Source: Rickettsiales bacterium | GTDB taxonomy: Bacteria; Pseudomonadota; Alphaproteobacteria; Rickettsiales; UBA1997 | DNA length: 7,544 nucleotides | Assembly (NCBI GenBank): GCA_947496905.1 | Contig: CANMEW010000064.1 | Location: forward strand, 1 to 7,544 | Reading direction: 5' to 3' | Shown: one piece after another, positions 1 through 6,444 of the stretch | Layout: each line of letters begins with the position of its first letter | Numbering within the stretch: the stretch's first letter is position 1 | Notes under the pieces: generated by a model | Database searches by the model: none | What the model saw: the letters and a program-made list of their open reading frames with translations, nothing else | Told to the model about the DNA's origin: nothing | Translations under genes and position numbers: made by a program

Positions 1-853
1 GAATTTTACTAAAATTATTTGCCAGAAAATGAGGGACCACCACTCGATTTCTGGTAAAAAAATAGTAGTAGAAAGTCTTGTAGAAGCAAGGGGGATGTGG
101 GGTGAGGAGGTATTTCAGGATGGACTAAGTAGATTAGGTCACACAAGTTTCAAACGGAGTGTTCTTTTGGCGCTGACGTCAGTTGCAATCGTTACAATAA
201 TTTTCCACCAAACTGCTCCAATATTTGCATTTCATGAAGTAAATTTTGCGGTTAAAAGAAACTGGTGGTGGTTAATTTTGACAGCAGCAATTTGCGGAAT
301 TTTAGCGCTTACCTTCAAGGCGATCAGTAATTTTCTTTACCTAAAAATAGCTGGAATCAAATCTAATCTTTGGCACATTATTCCTCTGGCGCTTGGTCTT
401 GCAGCAGCATGTGTAAATTTTTACAGTGGAATTTTTTCTTTCAGCGGCGGTATTCAAACCATTCAGGCTGCCTTGTCGAGCGATGTCACTCTACTTTCTT
501 ACCGAGAAGTTGGCGGAAGAATTCTTAACACCATTCTGTCTTTTTCATCTGGATCAGCTGGCGGCCTAATTGCTCCATCAATGGCAATTGGCGCTGGCAT
601 TGGATCAATCGCAAGCGTCATGAATCCCAGTGCTGACATCGGTATTTTTCTATTAATCGGAATGGTGGCATTTTTAAGTGTTGTGCTTGGTGAGCCAATC
701 TCTGCTGCAATCATTGTCTTCGAGGTCACGGGGCAAAATATTCATGTGCTGCCATTTTTACTCAGCGCAACAATAATTTCTTCGTGGCTCGCGCACCAAA
801 TAAAATATTTACTAACCCTTAATTTTTTACAAAATGACAAACCAAACTTTTGA
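1..853 (+). CDS. CLC-family chloride channel/transporter, C-terminal part (5' end outside window)
   Basis: This is the C-terminal part of a CLC-type integral membrane protein that moves chloride across the inner membrane, either as a channel or as a Cl-/H+ exchanger. The frame is open from base 2 with no stop before the ATG at 29, so the gene probably begins upstream; CLC proteins usually exceed 400 residues. Numbering from the ATG at 29 (274 residues), the family signature SSGSAGGLIAPS lies at 173-184, matching the SSGAPGGIFAP loop of E. coli ClcA. SGGIQTI at 139-145 matches its SGGGFNLI. The segment around 206-256 (IGMVAFLS...EPISAAIIVFEVTG...LPFLLSATIISSWLA) matches the last CLC helices. 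Tyr260 may be the equivalent of the ion-coordinating Tyr445. About eight hydrophobic segments run from residue 45 to 262. The N-terminal GSGIP and GREGP motifs are not in the window. Residues 1-44 are hydrophilic and do not look like CLC, so an upstream disruption is possible. The stop lies 20 bp inside lpdA. The family call is firm, but whether the gene is intact is not known. Confidence 0.82.
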   Translation, partial: NFTKIICQKMRDHHSISGKKIVVESLVEARGMWGEEVFQDGLSRLGHTSFKRSVLLALTSVAIVTIIFHQTAPIFAFHEVNFAVKRNWWWLILTAAICGILALTFKAISNFLYLKIAGIKSNLWHIIPLALGLAAACVNFYSGIFSFSGGIQTIQAALSSDVTLLSYREVGGRILNTILSFSSGSAGGLIAPSMAIGAGIGSIASVMNPSADIGIFLLIGMVAFLSVVLGEPISAAIIVFEVTGQNIHVLPFLLSATIISSWLAHQIKYLLTLNFLQNDKPNF

Positions 854-2300
854 CGTAGTAGTAATTGGCGGCGGACCTGGTGGATATGTCGCGGCAATAC
901 GCGCAGCGCAGCTTGGACTTAAAACCGCCTGTGTTGAAAAAAGAAAAACCTTAGGTGGGACATGTCTAAATGTGGGATGTATTCCGTCGAAAGCATTGCT
1001 CGAAATTTCGCACAAATTTCACGATGCTGGCCATCAATTTGAAAAATTGGGGATCAATATTTCCTCTCCTAAAATTGACGTGAAAAAACTACTCGCAAAT
1101 AAAAATGAAATTGTTGCTGGTCTTACGGGTGGAATAGCTGGGCTGTTCAAGAAAAACAAAGTTACCTCAATTGAAGGAGCGGCAAAATTTTTAGACAAAA
1201 ACACGATTGAAGTTACAAAAACCGACGGGACAAAAGAGTCCTTCTCATCAAGAAATTTCATCATTGCCACTGGCTCAGAAGTTACAAAATTACCTGGTGT
1301 TGAGATTGACGAAAAAGTGATTGTTTCTTCGACCGGTGCTTTGGATTTGGAAAAAGTTCCAAGCAAAATGATTGTAATTGGCGCCGGTGTAATCGGTTTG
1401 GAGTTGGGATCAGTTTGGGGTCGATTTGGCGCTGAAGTTGAAGTGATTGAATATCTCGACAAAATCACGCCAGCAATGGATGCAGAAGTTTCGCGTAACT
1501 TCCAAAGAATTCTCGAGAAGCAGGGCTTTAAATTCCGCCTTTCAACAAAAGTTGTTTCGGTGAAGAAAAATACACCCCCATCGTCACGCTCCACTCCGTT
1601 GCGCGATGACTCGCTCCCCCTAAATAGGGGGACCCTCGGCGCAACAGTTGAGATTGAGTCTGTGTTGGATGGTAAAAAAGAAACTCTCACCGCCGATGTA
1701 GTTTTAGTTGCGATTGGTCGTCGCCCTAACACCGAAAATCTCGGATTAGAAAATGTTGGAATTAAAACCAATCAACGTGGCTTCATTGAGAACAACCATT
1801 TGCGCACTAATGTTGAAAATATTTTTGCAATTGGCGACGTAACCACCGGACCAATGCTGGCTCACAAGGCTGAGGATGAAGGCGTTGCCGCCGCTGAAAT
1901 TATTGCCGGTCAAGCTGGTCACGTAAATTACGACGTAATTCCAAATGTGATTTACACCTACCCAGAAATTGCCTCGGTTGGTAAAACTGAAGAAGAGTTA
2001 AAGGCGGCAAACATTGCCTACAAAGTGGGGAAATTTTCGATGATGGCAAATTCTCGAGCCCGCGCCACTGGCGACGATCAAGGCTTCGTCAAAATTCTGG
2101 CTGATGCAAAATCTGATCGCATTCTTGGCACTCACATCATTGGTCGCGAAGCTGGAAACACTATTCACGAAATTGTCGTGACGATGGAATTCGGCGGCAG
2201 CGCTGAAGATATTGCCCGCACTTGTCACGCCCACCCAACTTACAATGAAGCCGTCAAAGAAGCTGCTCTCGCAGTGGAAAAAAGGCAGATTCACAGTTAA
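834..2300 (+). CDS. lpdA: Dihydrolipoamide dehydrogenase (E3), with an in-frame insertion
   Basis: This is the flavoprotein disulfide reductase that reoxidises dihydrolipoyl groups of 2-oxoacid dehydrogenase complexes (pyruvate, 2-oxoglutarate) and/or the glycine cleavage system, passing electrons through FAD to NAD+ in the cytoplasm. The FAD dinucleotide fold GGGPGGYVAA is at 12-21. The redox-active disulfide is Cys44/Cys49 in GGTCLNVGCIPSK. The NAD-binding Rossmann motif GAGVIGLELGS is at 183-193 and the second FAD motif AIGDVTTGPMLAHKA at 332-346. The dimerisation domain ends with HAHPTYNE, giving the catalytic pair His467/Glu472. Length is 488 residues against a usual 465-470. The excess is a Pro/Ser/Arg/Asp-rich stretch at about 246-268, listed separately. 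The start at 834 leaves five residues before the first beta strand, as is usual, and overlaps the CLC stop by 20 bp, suggesting translational coupling. No Shine-Dalgarno sequence precedes it. No E1 or E2 gene is adjacent in this window. The identification is very secure. Confidence 0.97.
   Translation: MTNQTFDVVVIGGGPGGYVAAIRAAQLGLKTACVEKRKTLGGTCLNVGCIPSKALLEISHKFHDAGHQFEKLGINISSPKIDVKKLLANKNEIVAGLTGGIAGLFKKNKVTSIEGAAKFLDKNTIEVTKTDGTKESFSSRNFIIATGSEVTKLPGVEIDEKVIVSSTGALDLEKVPSKMIVIGAGVIGLELGSVWGRFGAEVEVIEYLDKITPAMDAEVSRNFQRILEKQGFKFRLSTKVVSVKKNTPPSSRSTPLRDDSLPLNRGTLGATVEIESVLDGKKETLTADVVLVAIGRRPNTENLGLENVGIKTNQRGFIENNHLRTNVENIFAIGDVTTGPMLAHKAEDEGVAAAEIIAGQAGHVNYDVIPNVIYTYPEIASVGKTEEELKAANIAYKVGKFSMMANSRARATGDDQGFVKILADAKSDRILGTHIIGREAGNTIHEIVVTMEFGGSAEDIARTCHAHPTYNEAVKEAALAVEKRQIHS
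1572..1640 (+). repeat. GC-rich palindromic insert inside lpdA (Rickettsia-palindromic-element-like)
   Basis: This segment of about 70 bp interrupts the lpdA alignment without breaking the frame. It is about two-thirds G+C by hand count, in a gene nearer 40-45%. It holds two foldable parts. The 3' part, 1615-1632, is TCCCCCTAAATAGGGGGA, a perfect 8-bp inverted repeat around AA. The 5' part pairs GTCACGC (1583-1589) with GCG-A-TGAC (1603-1610), leaving one bulged A. The encoded residues (about 246-268, including SSRSTPLRDDS) have no counterpart in remembered E3 sequences, and removing them restores the normal family length of about 465. The position is a surface loop between beta strands of the NAD domain. 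The exact borders are uncertain by several bases. No second copy was seen in the window, so its status as a dispersed repeat is inferred from structure only. Rickettsia RPEs are the closest described parallel; the family is not assigned. Confidence 0.6.
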
Positions 2301-2315
2301 CATTTTTTTCTCATC

Positions 2316-3620
2316 ATGCTCAAAAAAAACTCCTACAAAAATACTCACATCGGCAATCACAAACTTCATCCGGAAACACAGATGATGTCTTACGGCTACG
2401 ACCCCTTCATGTCCGAAGGTGCTGTCAAGCCGCCGGTTTTTTTAACCTCAACCTTTGCCTTCAAAAGCGCGGAAGACGGCGCTGATTTTTTTGATGTTGC
2501 CAGTGGTCGTAAAGCTGCTCCACAAGACAGCGTTGGTGGATTAATCTACAGTCGCTTCAACCATCCAAATCTCGAAATCATCGAAGACCGCATCGCGCTT
2601 TTAGAGGATGGCGAAGTCTGCAATATTTTCTCGAGTGGCATGGCGGCAATTAGCTCAACTTTTTTAGCTTTACTCAAGCCAAATGACATCATTGTGCATT
2701 CTTCTCCGCTCTACGGAGGAACGGAATCAATCATTCGCAATGCCCTTAAAAATTGGGACATCAGCTCTTTCGAATTTAGCGATGGATTGAATCAAGAAGT
2801 CATCGAACAAACGCTAGAAGTGGCCGCGAAAGCTGGTCACATTGGAATGATTTTCATCGAGAATCCAGCCAATCCCACCAATGCTTTGGTCGATTTCAAA
2901 AAAGTAAAAAATGCTGTCGACAAGTTTGAAAAAAAACATGGCTACCGCATCACAACCGCCTGCGACAACACATTGCTTGGACCAATTTTTCAAAAACCAC
3001 TTTTGCACGGAATTGATTTGGTTTGTTACTCCCTCACCAAATATGTCGCTGGTCACAGCGACCTAGTCGCCGGCGCGGTAATTGGCCGAAAAGAGTTGAT
3101 GGACAAAGTGCGTAACATTCGCAACGCCTTCGGTTCGCAACTTGATCCACACTCTTCTTGGATGATTAGTAGATCTCTAGAAACTTTGTTTTTGAGAATG
3201 AAAAGGGCGGAAGAGTCAGCGTTAGAAATTGCTGATTGGATGAAAAATAATTCTTACTCAAAGGTAAAAATTTTCCATCCAAAACACATTGAGGACAAGG
3301 ATTACCAAGCGACTTTCAAAAAGCAGTGCGATGGTTGTGGTAGCACTTTTTCCTTCGTGATCGAAGGAGGTAGGAAGAAGGCATTCGAATTAATAAATTC
3401 TCTGAAGCTTTTTAAATCAGCGGTGAGCTTGGGTGGTACGGAATCTTTAGTTTGTCATCCAGCTTCAACAACTCACTCAGGCCTACCTGAAGATCTACGT
3501 AACAATTTTGGTATTTCTGAAGGGTTAATCAGATTCTCAATCGGGATCGAAAATCCAAAAGATTTAATTGCTGATCTAGACAACACTTTCAAAAAGGTTT
3601 TTGGACGCAGTTCACCTTGA
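2316..3620 (+). CDS. Cys/Met-metabolism PLP-dependent enzyme (cystathionine gamma-synthase/lyase or methionine gamma-lyase type)
   Basis: This is a fold-type I, pyridoxal-phosphate-dependent enzyme of sulfur amino acid metabolism, acting in the cytoplasm on cystathionine, an activated homoserine, or methionine/homocysteine. YSRFNHPN at 78-85 supplies the phosphate-binding Tyr79 and Arg80 from the partner subunit. SSGMAA at 106-111 is the phosphate loop. PLYGGT at 131-136 has the ring-stacking Tyr133. Asp217 in TACDNT contacts the PLP nitrogen. SLTKYVAGHSD at 239-249 carries the Schiff-base Lys242. SLGGTESLVCHPASTTH at 371-387 and Arg406 bind the substrate carboxylate. Classical methionine gamma-lyase has Cys two residues after the stacking Tyr (its Cys116); here that residue is Gly135, which argues against a canonical MGL. 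At 434 residues it is longer than the usual 380-400, with added loops near 62-75 and 334-342, the second containing CDGC. It starts 15 bp after lpdA and has no Shine-Dalgarno sequence. The superfamily is certain; the exact reaction is not. Confidence 0.9.
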   Translation: MLKKNSYKNTHIGNHKLHPETQMMSYGYDPFMSEGAVKPPVFLTSTFAFKSAEDGADFFDVASGRKAAPQDSVGGLIYSRFNHPNLEIIEDRIALLEDGEVCNIFSSGMAAISSTFLALLKPNDIIVHSSPLYGGTESIIRNALKNWDISSFEFSDGLNQEVIEQTLEVAAKAGHIGMIFIENPANPTNALVDFKKVKNAVDKFEKKHGYRITTACDNTLLGPIFQKPLLHGIDLVCYSLTKYVAGHSDLVAGAVIGRKELMDKVRNIRNAFGSQLDPHSSWMISRSLETLFLRMKRAEESALEIADWMKNNSYSKVKIFHPKHIEDKDYQATFKKQCDGCGSTFSFVIEGGRKKAFELINSLKLFKSAVSLGGTESLVCHPASTTHSGLPEDLRNNFGISEGLIRFSIGIENPKDLIADLDNTFKKVFGRSSP

Positions 3621-3661
3621 TTTTAAAAAACCGATTCATAGCTTGCGCCCTCTTTTTACTT

Positions 3662-3683
3662 GAGGTCAGCGTCATGCAACCTC
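3662..3683 (+). other. Small inverted repeat after the PLP-enzyme gene
   Basis: GAGGT (3662-3666) pairs with ACCTC (3679-3683). Inside, GC (3669-3670) can pair with GC (3676-3677), closing a GTCAT loop. The result is a short imperfect hairpin 42 bp after the stop codon. No T-run follows it on either strand, so it is not a standard intrinsic terminator. The right arm belongs to a C/T-rich tract in which ACCTC occurs three times (3679, 3687, 3692). Its function is unknown, and it could be chance in a repetitive tract. Confidence 0.3.
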
Positions 3684-3700
3684 CTCACCTCACCTCCCAA

Positions 3701-3728
3701 TTAAATCGCAATCTAGGTCATCTAAAAT
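3701..3728 (+). promoter_or_regulatory. Candidate sigma70-type promoter for rpsA (weak)
   Basis: TAAAAT at 3723-3728 matches the -10 consensus at five of six positions. TTAAAT at 3701-3706, 16 bp upstream, is a poor -35 match (three of six). The 131-bp gap is the largest intergenic space in the window, so a promoter for the rpsA-sppA unit is expected here. The assignment rests on pattern alone, in AT-rich sequence where such matches are common. Confidence 0.25.
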
Positions 3729-3735
3729 AGCGATT
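3704..3735 (+). promoter_or_regulatory. Inverted repeat in the rpsA leader
   Basis: AATCGC (3704-3709) and GCGATT (3730-3735) are perfect complements separated by 20 bases. The right arm ends 16 bases before the rpsA start codon. In E. coli, S1 represses its own mRNA through structured leader hairpins, so a leader stem just before the start is suggestive. The stem is only 6 bp with a long loop, and it overlaps the candidate -10 box, so it could equally be an operator-like site or chance. Confidence 0.25.
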
Positions 3736-3751
3736 CAAAACTCACAAAATT

Positions 3752-5467
3752 ATGACTAACCAAACTCAACTCACCACTTCCGAACAAGAAAATATTTTTG
3801 CACAAGAAGACTTCTCAAAACTTTTCGAAGAATATGAAAAAGACAGTCAAAAACTAGTCGAAGGAACTGTCGTTAAAGGCGTGATCGTCGATATTTCAGA
3901 CAAGGGTGTTGCTGTTGATATTGGCGCTAAGTCAGTGGGATTCATCGACATTGCTGAATTTAAAAAAGATGGAGAAATCACGGAAGGTGATGTAACCGAC
4001 GTTTTTCTAGAAAGGCTTGAAAATAAAAGAGGCGAACTCCTCATCAGTCGCGACAATGCAAGACGCTACAATAATTGGTATTTCTTAAAAAATTGCCTCG
4101 AAGACAAAACTACCATTGAAGGAAAAATTATCGGCAGAGTGAAAGGTGGCTACGCTGTTGACATGAATGGCATCACTTGCTTCTTACCTAAAAGCCAAGT
4201 TGACACAATGTTGCTTGCCGATGACAGCTTCTTGATCAATAAAGTTGAAAAACTTCAGGTACTTAAAATTGACGACGTACGTGGTAACGTCGTAGTTTCG
4301 AGAAGGGCAATTCTTGAAACTCAACGCAATGTCGAGAAAGAAAAAATTCTTTCTACAATCAGAATTGGTGATGCTCTAGACGGTGTCGTGAAAAACATTA
4401 CTGATTACGGCGCCTTCGTTGATTTCGGTAGTTTCGATGGTCTTTTGCACTTAACTGACATTTCTTGGTGCCGCATTAAACACCCTTCAGAGGCTTTGAA
4501 AATTGGTCAAAATATCAAAGTTCAAGTAATCAAATTTGACATAGCGACCAAAAGAATTTCCTTGGGCATGAAGCAATTGCAGCAAAATCCTTGGGAATCA
4601 ATCGTTCAAAAATATCCAGTTGGCGCAATCGTTAAAGGTAAAGTTACAAACATTACCAGCTACGGCGCCTTCGTTGAAATCGAACCTGGCATTGAAGGTT
4701 TGGTGCATGTGTCAGAAATGAGTTGGTTAAAAAATAACTCTACTCCTAACAAATTTGCCAATGCCGGTCAAGAAGTTGATGTCATGATTTTGGACATTAA
4801 CTCTCAAAGCCACCGCATTTCTCTTGGCATGAAGCAATGTGAAAAAAATCCTTGGCAGGCTTTCTCTGAAAAATATCAGGTTGGCGACATCACTGAGGGT
4901 GTAGTCAAAAATTTCACAGAATTCGGACTTTTCGTTGGCTTTGACAGTGGAGTTGATGGCTTAATTCACGTTTCTGACCTTACTACTACAGGATCGACCG
5001 AAGAAGCCGTAAAAAAATTCAAAAAAGATGACAAAATCAAAGTCATGGTTTTGGGCAGCAGCTACGAAAAGGAGCGCATCAGCCTTGGAATCAAGCAAAT
5101 CAACAACACTAACTTCAAAGCTGAGTTGGATAAAATTGTGGAAGGCTTAATCGTCTCTTGCGTGGTGGTTAATGTTAAAAAAGATTTTCTAGAGGTTGAG
5201 CTCGACAGCGGTCTGAAAGCAATCACCAAAAGACTCGATCTTTCTAAAAATAAACAAGATCAAAGAACCGAAAAATATGAAATCGGCGACAGGCTTGAAG
5301 CGAAAGTGATGATGTTCAACAAAGTTAGCGGTAAGCTTCTTTTGTCGATCAAGGACATGGAAGAAGATGAGCAAGAATCGCACATCTACTCAAGCTCTGA
5401 CAGCGGAACAACCATCGGCAGCATCGCTGGCAATGTGCTTGAATCCCTAGTAATCGACAAGCAATAA
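3752..5467 (+). CDS. rpsA: 30S ribosomal protein S1
   Basis: S1 is the large RNA-binding protein of the small ribosomal subunit. It captures and unfolds mRNA leaders and is most needed where Shine-Dalgarno pairing is weak. The 571 residues hold six S1 (OB-fold) repeats at about 36-102, 120-187, 206-274, 291-361, 378-448 and 462-534. Repeats 3 and 4 are the most typical, with KNITDYGAFVDF...GLLHLTDISW (214-239) and TNITSYGAFVEI...GLVHVSEMSW (299-325). Repeat ends carry the usual RISLGMKQ. Repeats 1 and 2, the ribosome-binding pair, are more diverged, as in other S1 proteins. The tail at 535-571 is acidic, then Ser/Gly-rich (SSSDSGTTIGSIAGNVL), which I recall from alphaproteobacterial S1. Length is normal for that group. 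The start at 3752 gives the usual N-terminal region before repeat 1; no Shine-Dalgarno sequence is present. sppA follows after 12 bp, an arrangement I remember from other alphaproteobacteria, where ihfB often comes next but does not here. Confidence 0.98.
   Translation: MTNQTQLTTSEQENIFAQEDFSKLFEEYEKDSQKLVEGTVVKGVIVDISDKGVAVDIGAKSVGFIDIAEFKKDGEITEGDVTDVFLERLENKRGELLISRDNARRYNNWYFLKNCLEDKTTIEGKIIGRVKGGYAVDMNGITCFLPKSQVDTMLLADDSFLINKVEKLQVLKIDDVRGNVVVSRRAILETQRNVEKEKILSTIRIGDALDGVVKNITDYGAFVDFGSFDGLLHLTDISWCRIKHPSEALKIGQNIKVQVIKFDIATKRISLGMKQLQQNPWESIVQKYPVGAIVKGKVTNITSYGAFVEIEPGIEGLVHVSEMSWLKNNSTPNKFANAGQEVDVMILDINSQSHRISLGMKQCEKNPWQAFSEKYQVGDITEGVVKNFTEFGLFVGFDSGVDGLIHVSDLTTTGSTEEAVKKFKKDDKIKVMVLGSSYEKERISLGIKQINNTNFKAELDKIVEGLIVSCVVVNVKKDFLEVELDSGLKAITKRLDLSKNKQDQRTEKYEIGDRLEAKVMMFNKVSGKLLLSIKDMEEDEQESHIYSSSDSGTTIGSIAGNVLESLVIDKQ
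4406..4677 (+). repeat. Internal DNA repeat between S1 repeats 3 and 4 of rpsA
   Basis: The 17-mer TACGGCGCCTTCGTTGA occurs at 4406-4422 and again at 4661-4677, 255 bp (85 codons) apart and in the same frame. It encodes YGAFV(D/E) in S1 repeats 3 and 4. A second shared word, GGCATGAAGCAAT, is at 4565-4577 and 4826-4838 and marks the ends of the same two repeats. This reflects the tandem-domain origin of the gene and is not a mobile repeat. Confidence 0.75.
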
Positions 5468-5479
5468 CCCGCAATCGGC

Positions 5480-6394
5480 ATGATTTCCTCCACCAATATT
5501 TCTACCCTCATTTACCTCAAAGGTAAAATTCACAAATGGAGAAATATTGCTTTTTTGTTGGGCATTTTTACCGCAATTCTAGCAATCAAACTAATCGTCA
5601 GCGGTAGTTTGGTTGGTGGAATTGCTGGTGACTACATTGCCAGCATTAAGATTGACGGGGTAATTTTTGAAGATGATTTCCGCAGCACTGTCCTCAAAGA
5701 AATCGCCGAAGAAAATTCTGTGAAAGCAGTCATCGTCAATATTGACAGTCCCGGCGGTGGAATTGTCGGCAGCGAAATTTTATTCAACGATCTCAGATTC
5801 ATCGCCACAAAAAAACCGTTAGTAGTGTTGATGGGTTCAGTGGCTGCTTCTGGCGGTTACATGGCTGCAGTTGCCGCTGACTACATAATCGCTCACAATG
5901 GCACACTCACCGGATCAATCGGCGTAATCATGGAATCGCCAGAAGTTACTGACCTCGCCAGCAAGCTCGGTGTTAAGTTTAACACCTACAAATCATCCCC
6001 CCTCAAAGGCAGCCCATCCCCATTCGAAAAAACAAATCCTCTCGTCAATCAAGTCATCGGAGAATCAATTTCTGACTCCTACCAATTTTTTACCGAGCTA
6101 GTTCGCGAAAGAAGAGGTAAGAGAATCAGTAAAAAATTTAACGTTTTTGACGGCAGAATTTTTACCGGCAGACAGGCATTGCGCGCCGGCCTCATTGATG
6201 AGGTGGGCGGCAAAAATGAAGCGCTTCAATATCTCAGCAAGAACAAGGTCGATGTAGAAAAGTTCCCAGTGAAAGAAATCGACATTGTGAAGCATGACAA
6301 AGAATTGCTCGAAAAATTCTTTGGTTTTTTACCATTTTTTAACGGCATAAAAAATGCGAATTCTAGCCATCAGATCATGGCAATAATGAGATAG
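5480..6394 (+). CDS. sppA: Signal peptide peptidase SppA (short, S49 family)
   Basis: This is a membrane-anchored serine protease of family S49 that degrades cleaved signal peptides left in the inner membrane, with its catalytic domain on the outer face. Basic residues Lys14, Lys16, Lys19 and Arg21 precede one hydrophobic segment at about 23-48, a signal anchor oriented with the N terminus inside. The catalytic core includes VNIDSPGGGIVGSE (86-99), the nucleophile Ser124 in AASGGYMAA, and TGSIGVI (144-150). The general-base lysine is probably Lys176 in PLKGSPSPF. Its 52-residue distance from Ser124 equals the Ser147-Lys199 spacing of Bacillus subtilis SppA. FTGRQALRAGLIDEVGG (228-244) is the conserved C-terminal motif. 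The 304 residues fit the short single-domain type, not the 67-kDa E. coli form. The ATG at 5480 is 12 bp after the rpsA stop and is the only start that retains the anchor; no Shine-Dalgarno sequence is visible. Confidence 0.95.
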   Translation: MISSTNISTLIYLKGKIHKWRNIAFLLGIFTAILAIKLIVSGSLVGGIAGDYIASIKIDGVIFEDDFRSTVLKEIAEENSVKAVIVNIDSPGGGIVGSEILFNDLRFIATKKPLVVLMGSVAASGGYMAAVAADYIIAHNGTLTGSIGVIMESPEVTDLASKLGVKFNTYKSSPLKGSPSPFEKTNPLVNQVIGESISDSYQFFTELVRERRGKRISKKFNVFDGRIFTGRQALRAGLIDEVGGKNEALQYLSKNKVDVEKFPVKEIDIVKHDKELLEKFFGFLPFFNGIKNANSSHQIMAIMR

Positions 6395-6395
6395 A

Positions 6396-6424
6396 TCCCC
6401 TCCGCCGCCTCCATTTCCTCTCCC
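6396..6424 (+). promoter_or_regulatory. C/T-rich leader tract before purH
   Basis: Of 29 bases immediately after the sppA stop, nearly all are C or T (only two G and one A). The tract is followed by CAAATTACAAATC and ends 20 bases before the purH start. The space before rpsA holds a similar C/T tract (3679-3698) followed by AATTAAATC. In a set of genes without Shine-Dalgarno sequences, a pyrimidine-rich leader might serve S1-dependent initiation. That role is inferred; what is seen is composition and position only. Confidence 0.3.
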
Positions 6425-6444
6425 AAATTACAAATCAGTAATCG

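Noticed and set aside
1034..1771. Long minus-strand open frame (245 codons) opposite lpdA
   Set aside because: It is the shadow of lpdA. The lpdA frame encodes a complete enzyme with all motifs, and the minus frame resembles no protein I know.
2277..2310. Possible terminator after lpdA: GAAAAAA (2277-2283) can pair with TTTTTTC (2304-2310)
   Set aside because: The stem is almost all A:U with a loop of about 20 bases, and the T-run is part of the stem, not a tail. It would not be a stable terminator, and the next gene is 15 bp away on the same strand.
1998..2369. Minus-strand open frame of 123 codons across the lpdA/PLP-enzyme junction
   Set aside because: It lies opposite two well-supported genes, with no recognisable domain and no start signal.
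3621..3700. Intrinsic terminator between the PLP-enzyme gene and rpsA
   Set aside because: The only hairpin (3662-3683) has no T-run after it on either strand. The T-run at 3653-3658 has no stem before it.
4406..4838. Repeated words in rpsA considered as a mobile or tandem repeat
   Set aside because: The spacing and frame match the S1 domain repeats, so common descent of domains explains them.
6301..6357. Inverted repeats AGAATT/AATTCT (6301-6320) and GCAT/ATGC (6345-6357) near the sppA end
   Set aside because: They are short, AT-rich, and inside the sppA coding sequence; such matches are expected by chance.
6396..6424. Minus-strand mini-ORF starting at the ATG within the purH leader tract
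   Set aside because: It has only about 14 codons, and its purine-rich upstream sequence is simply the complement of the C/T tract.
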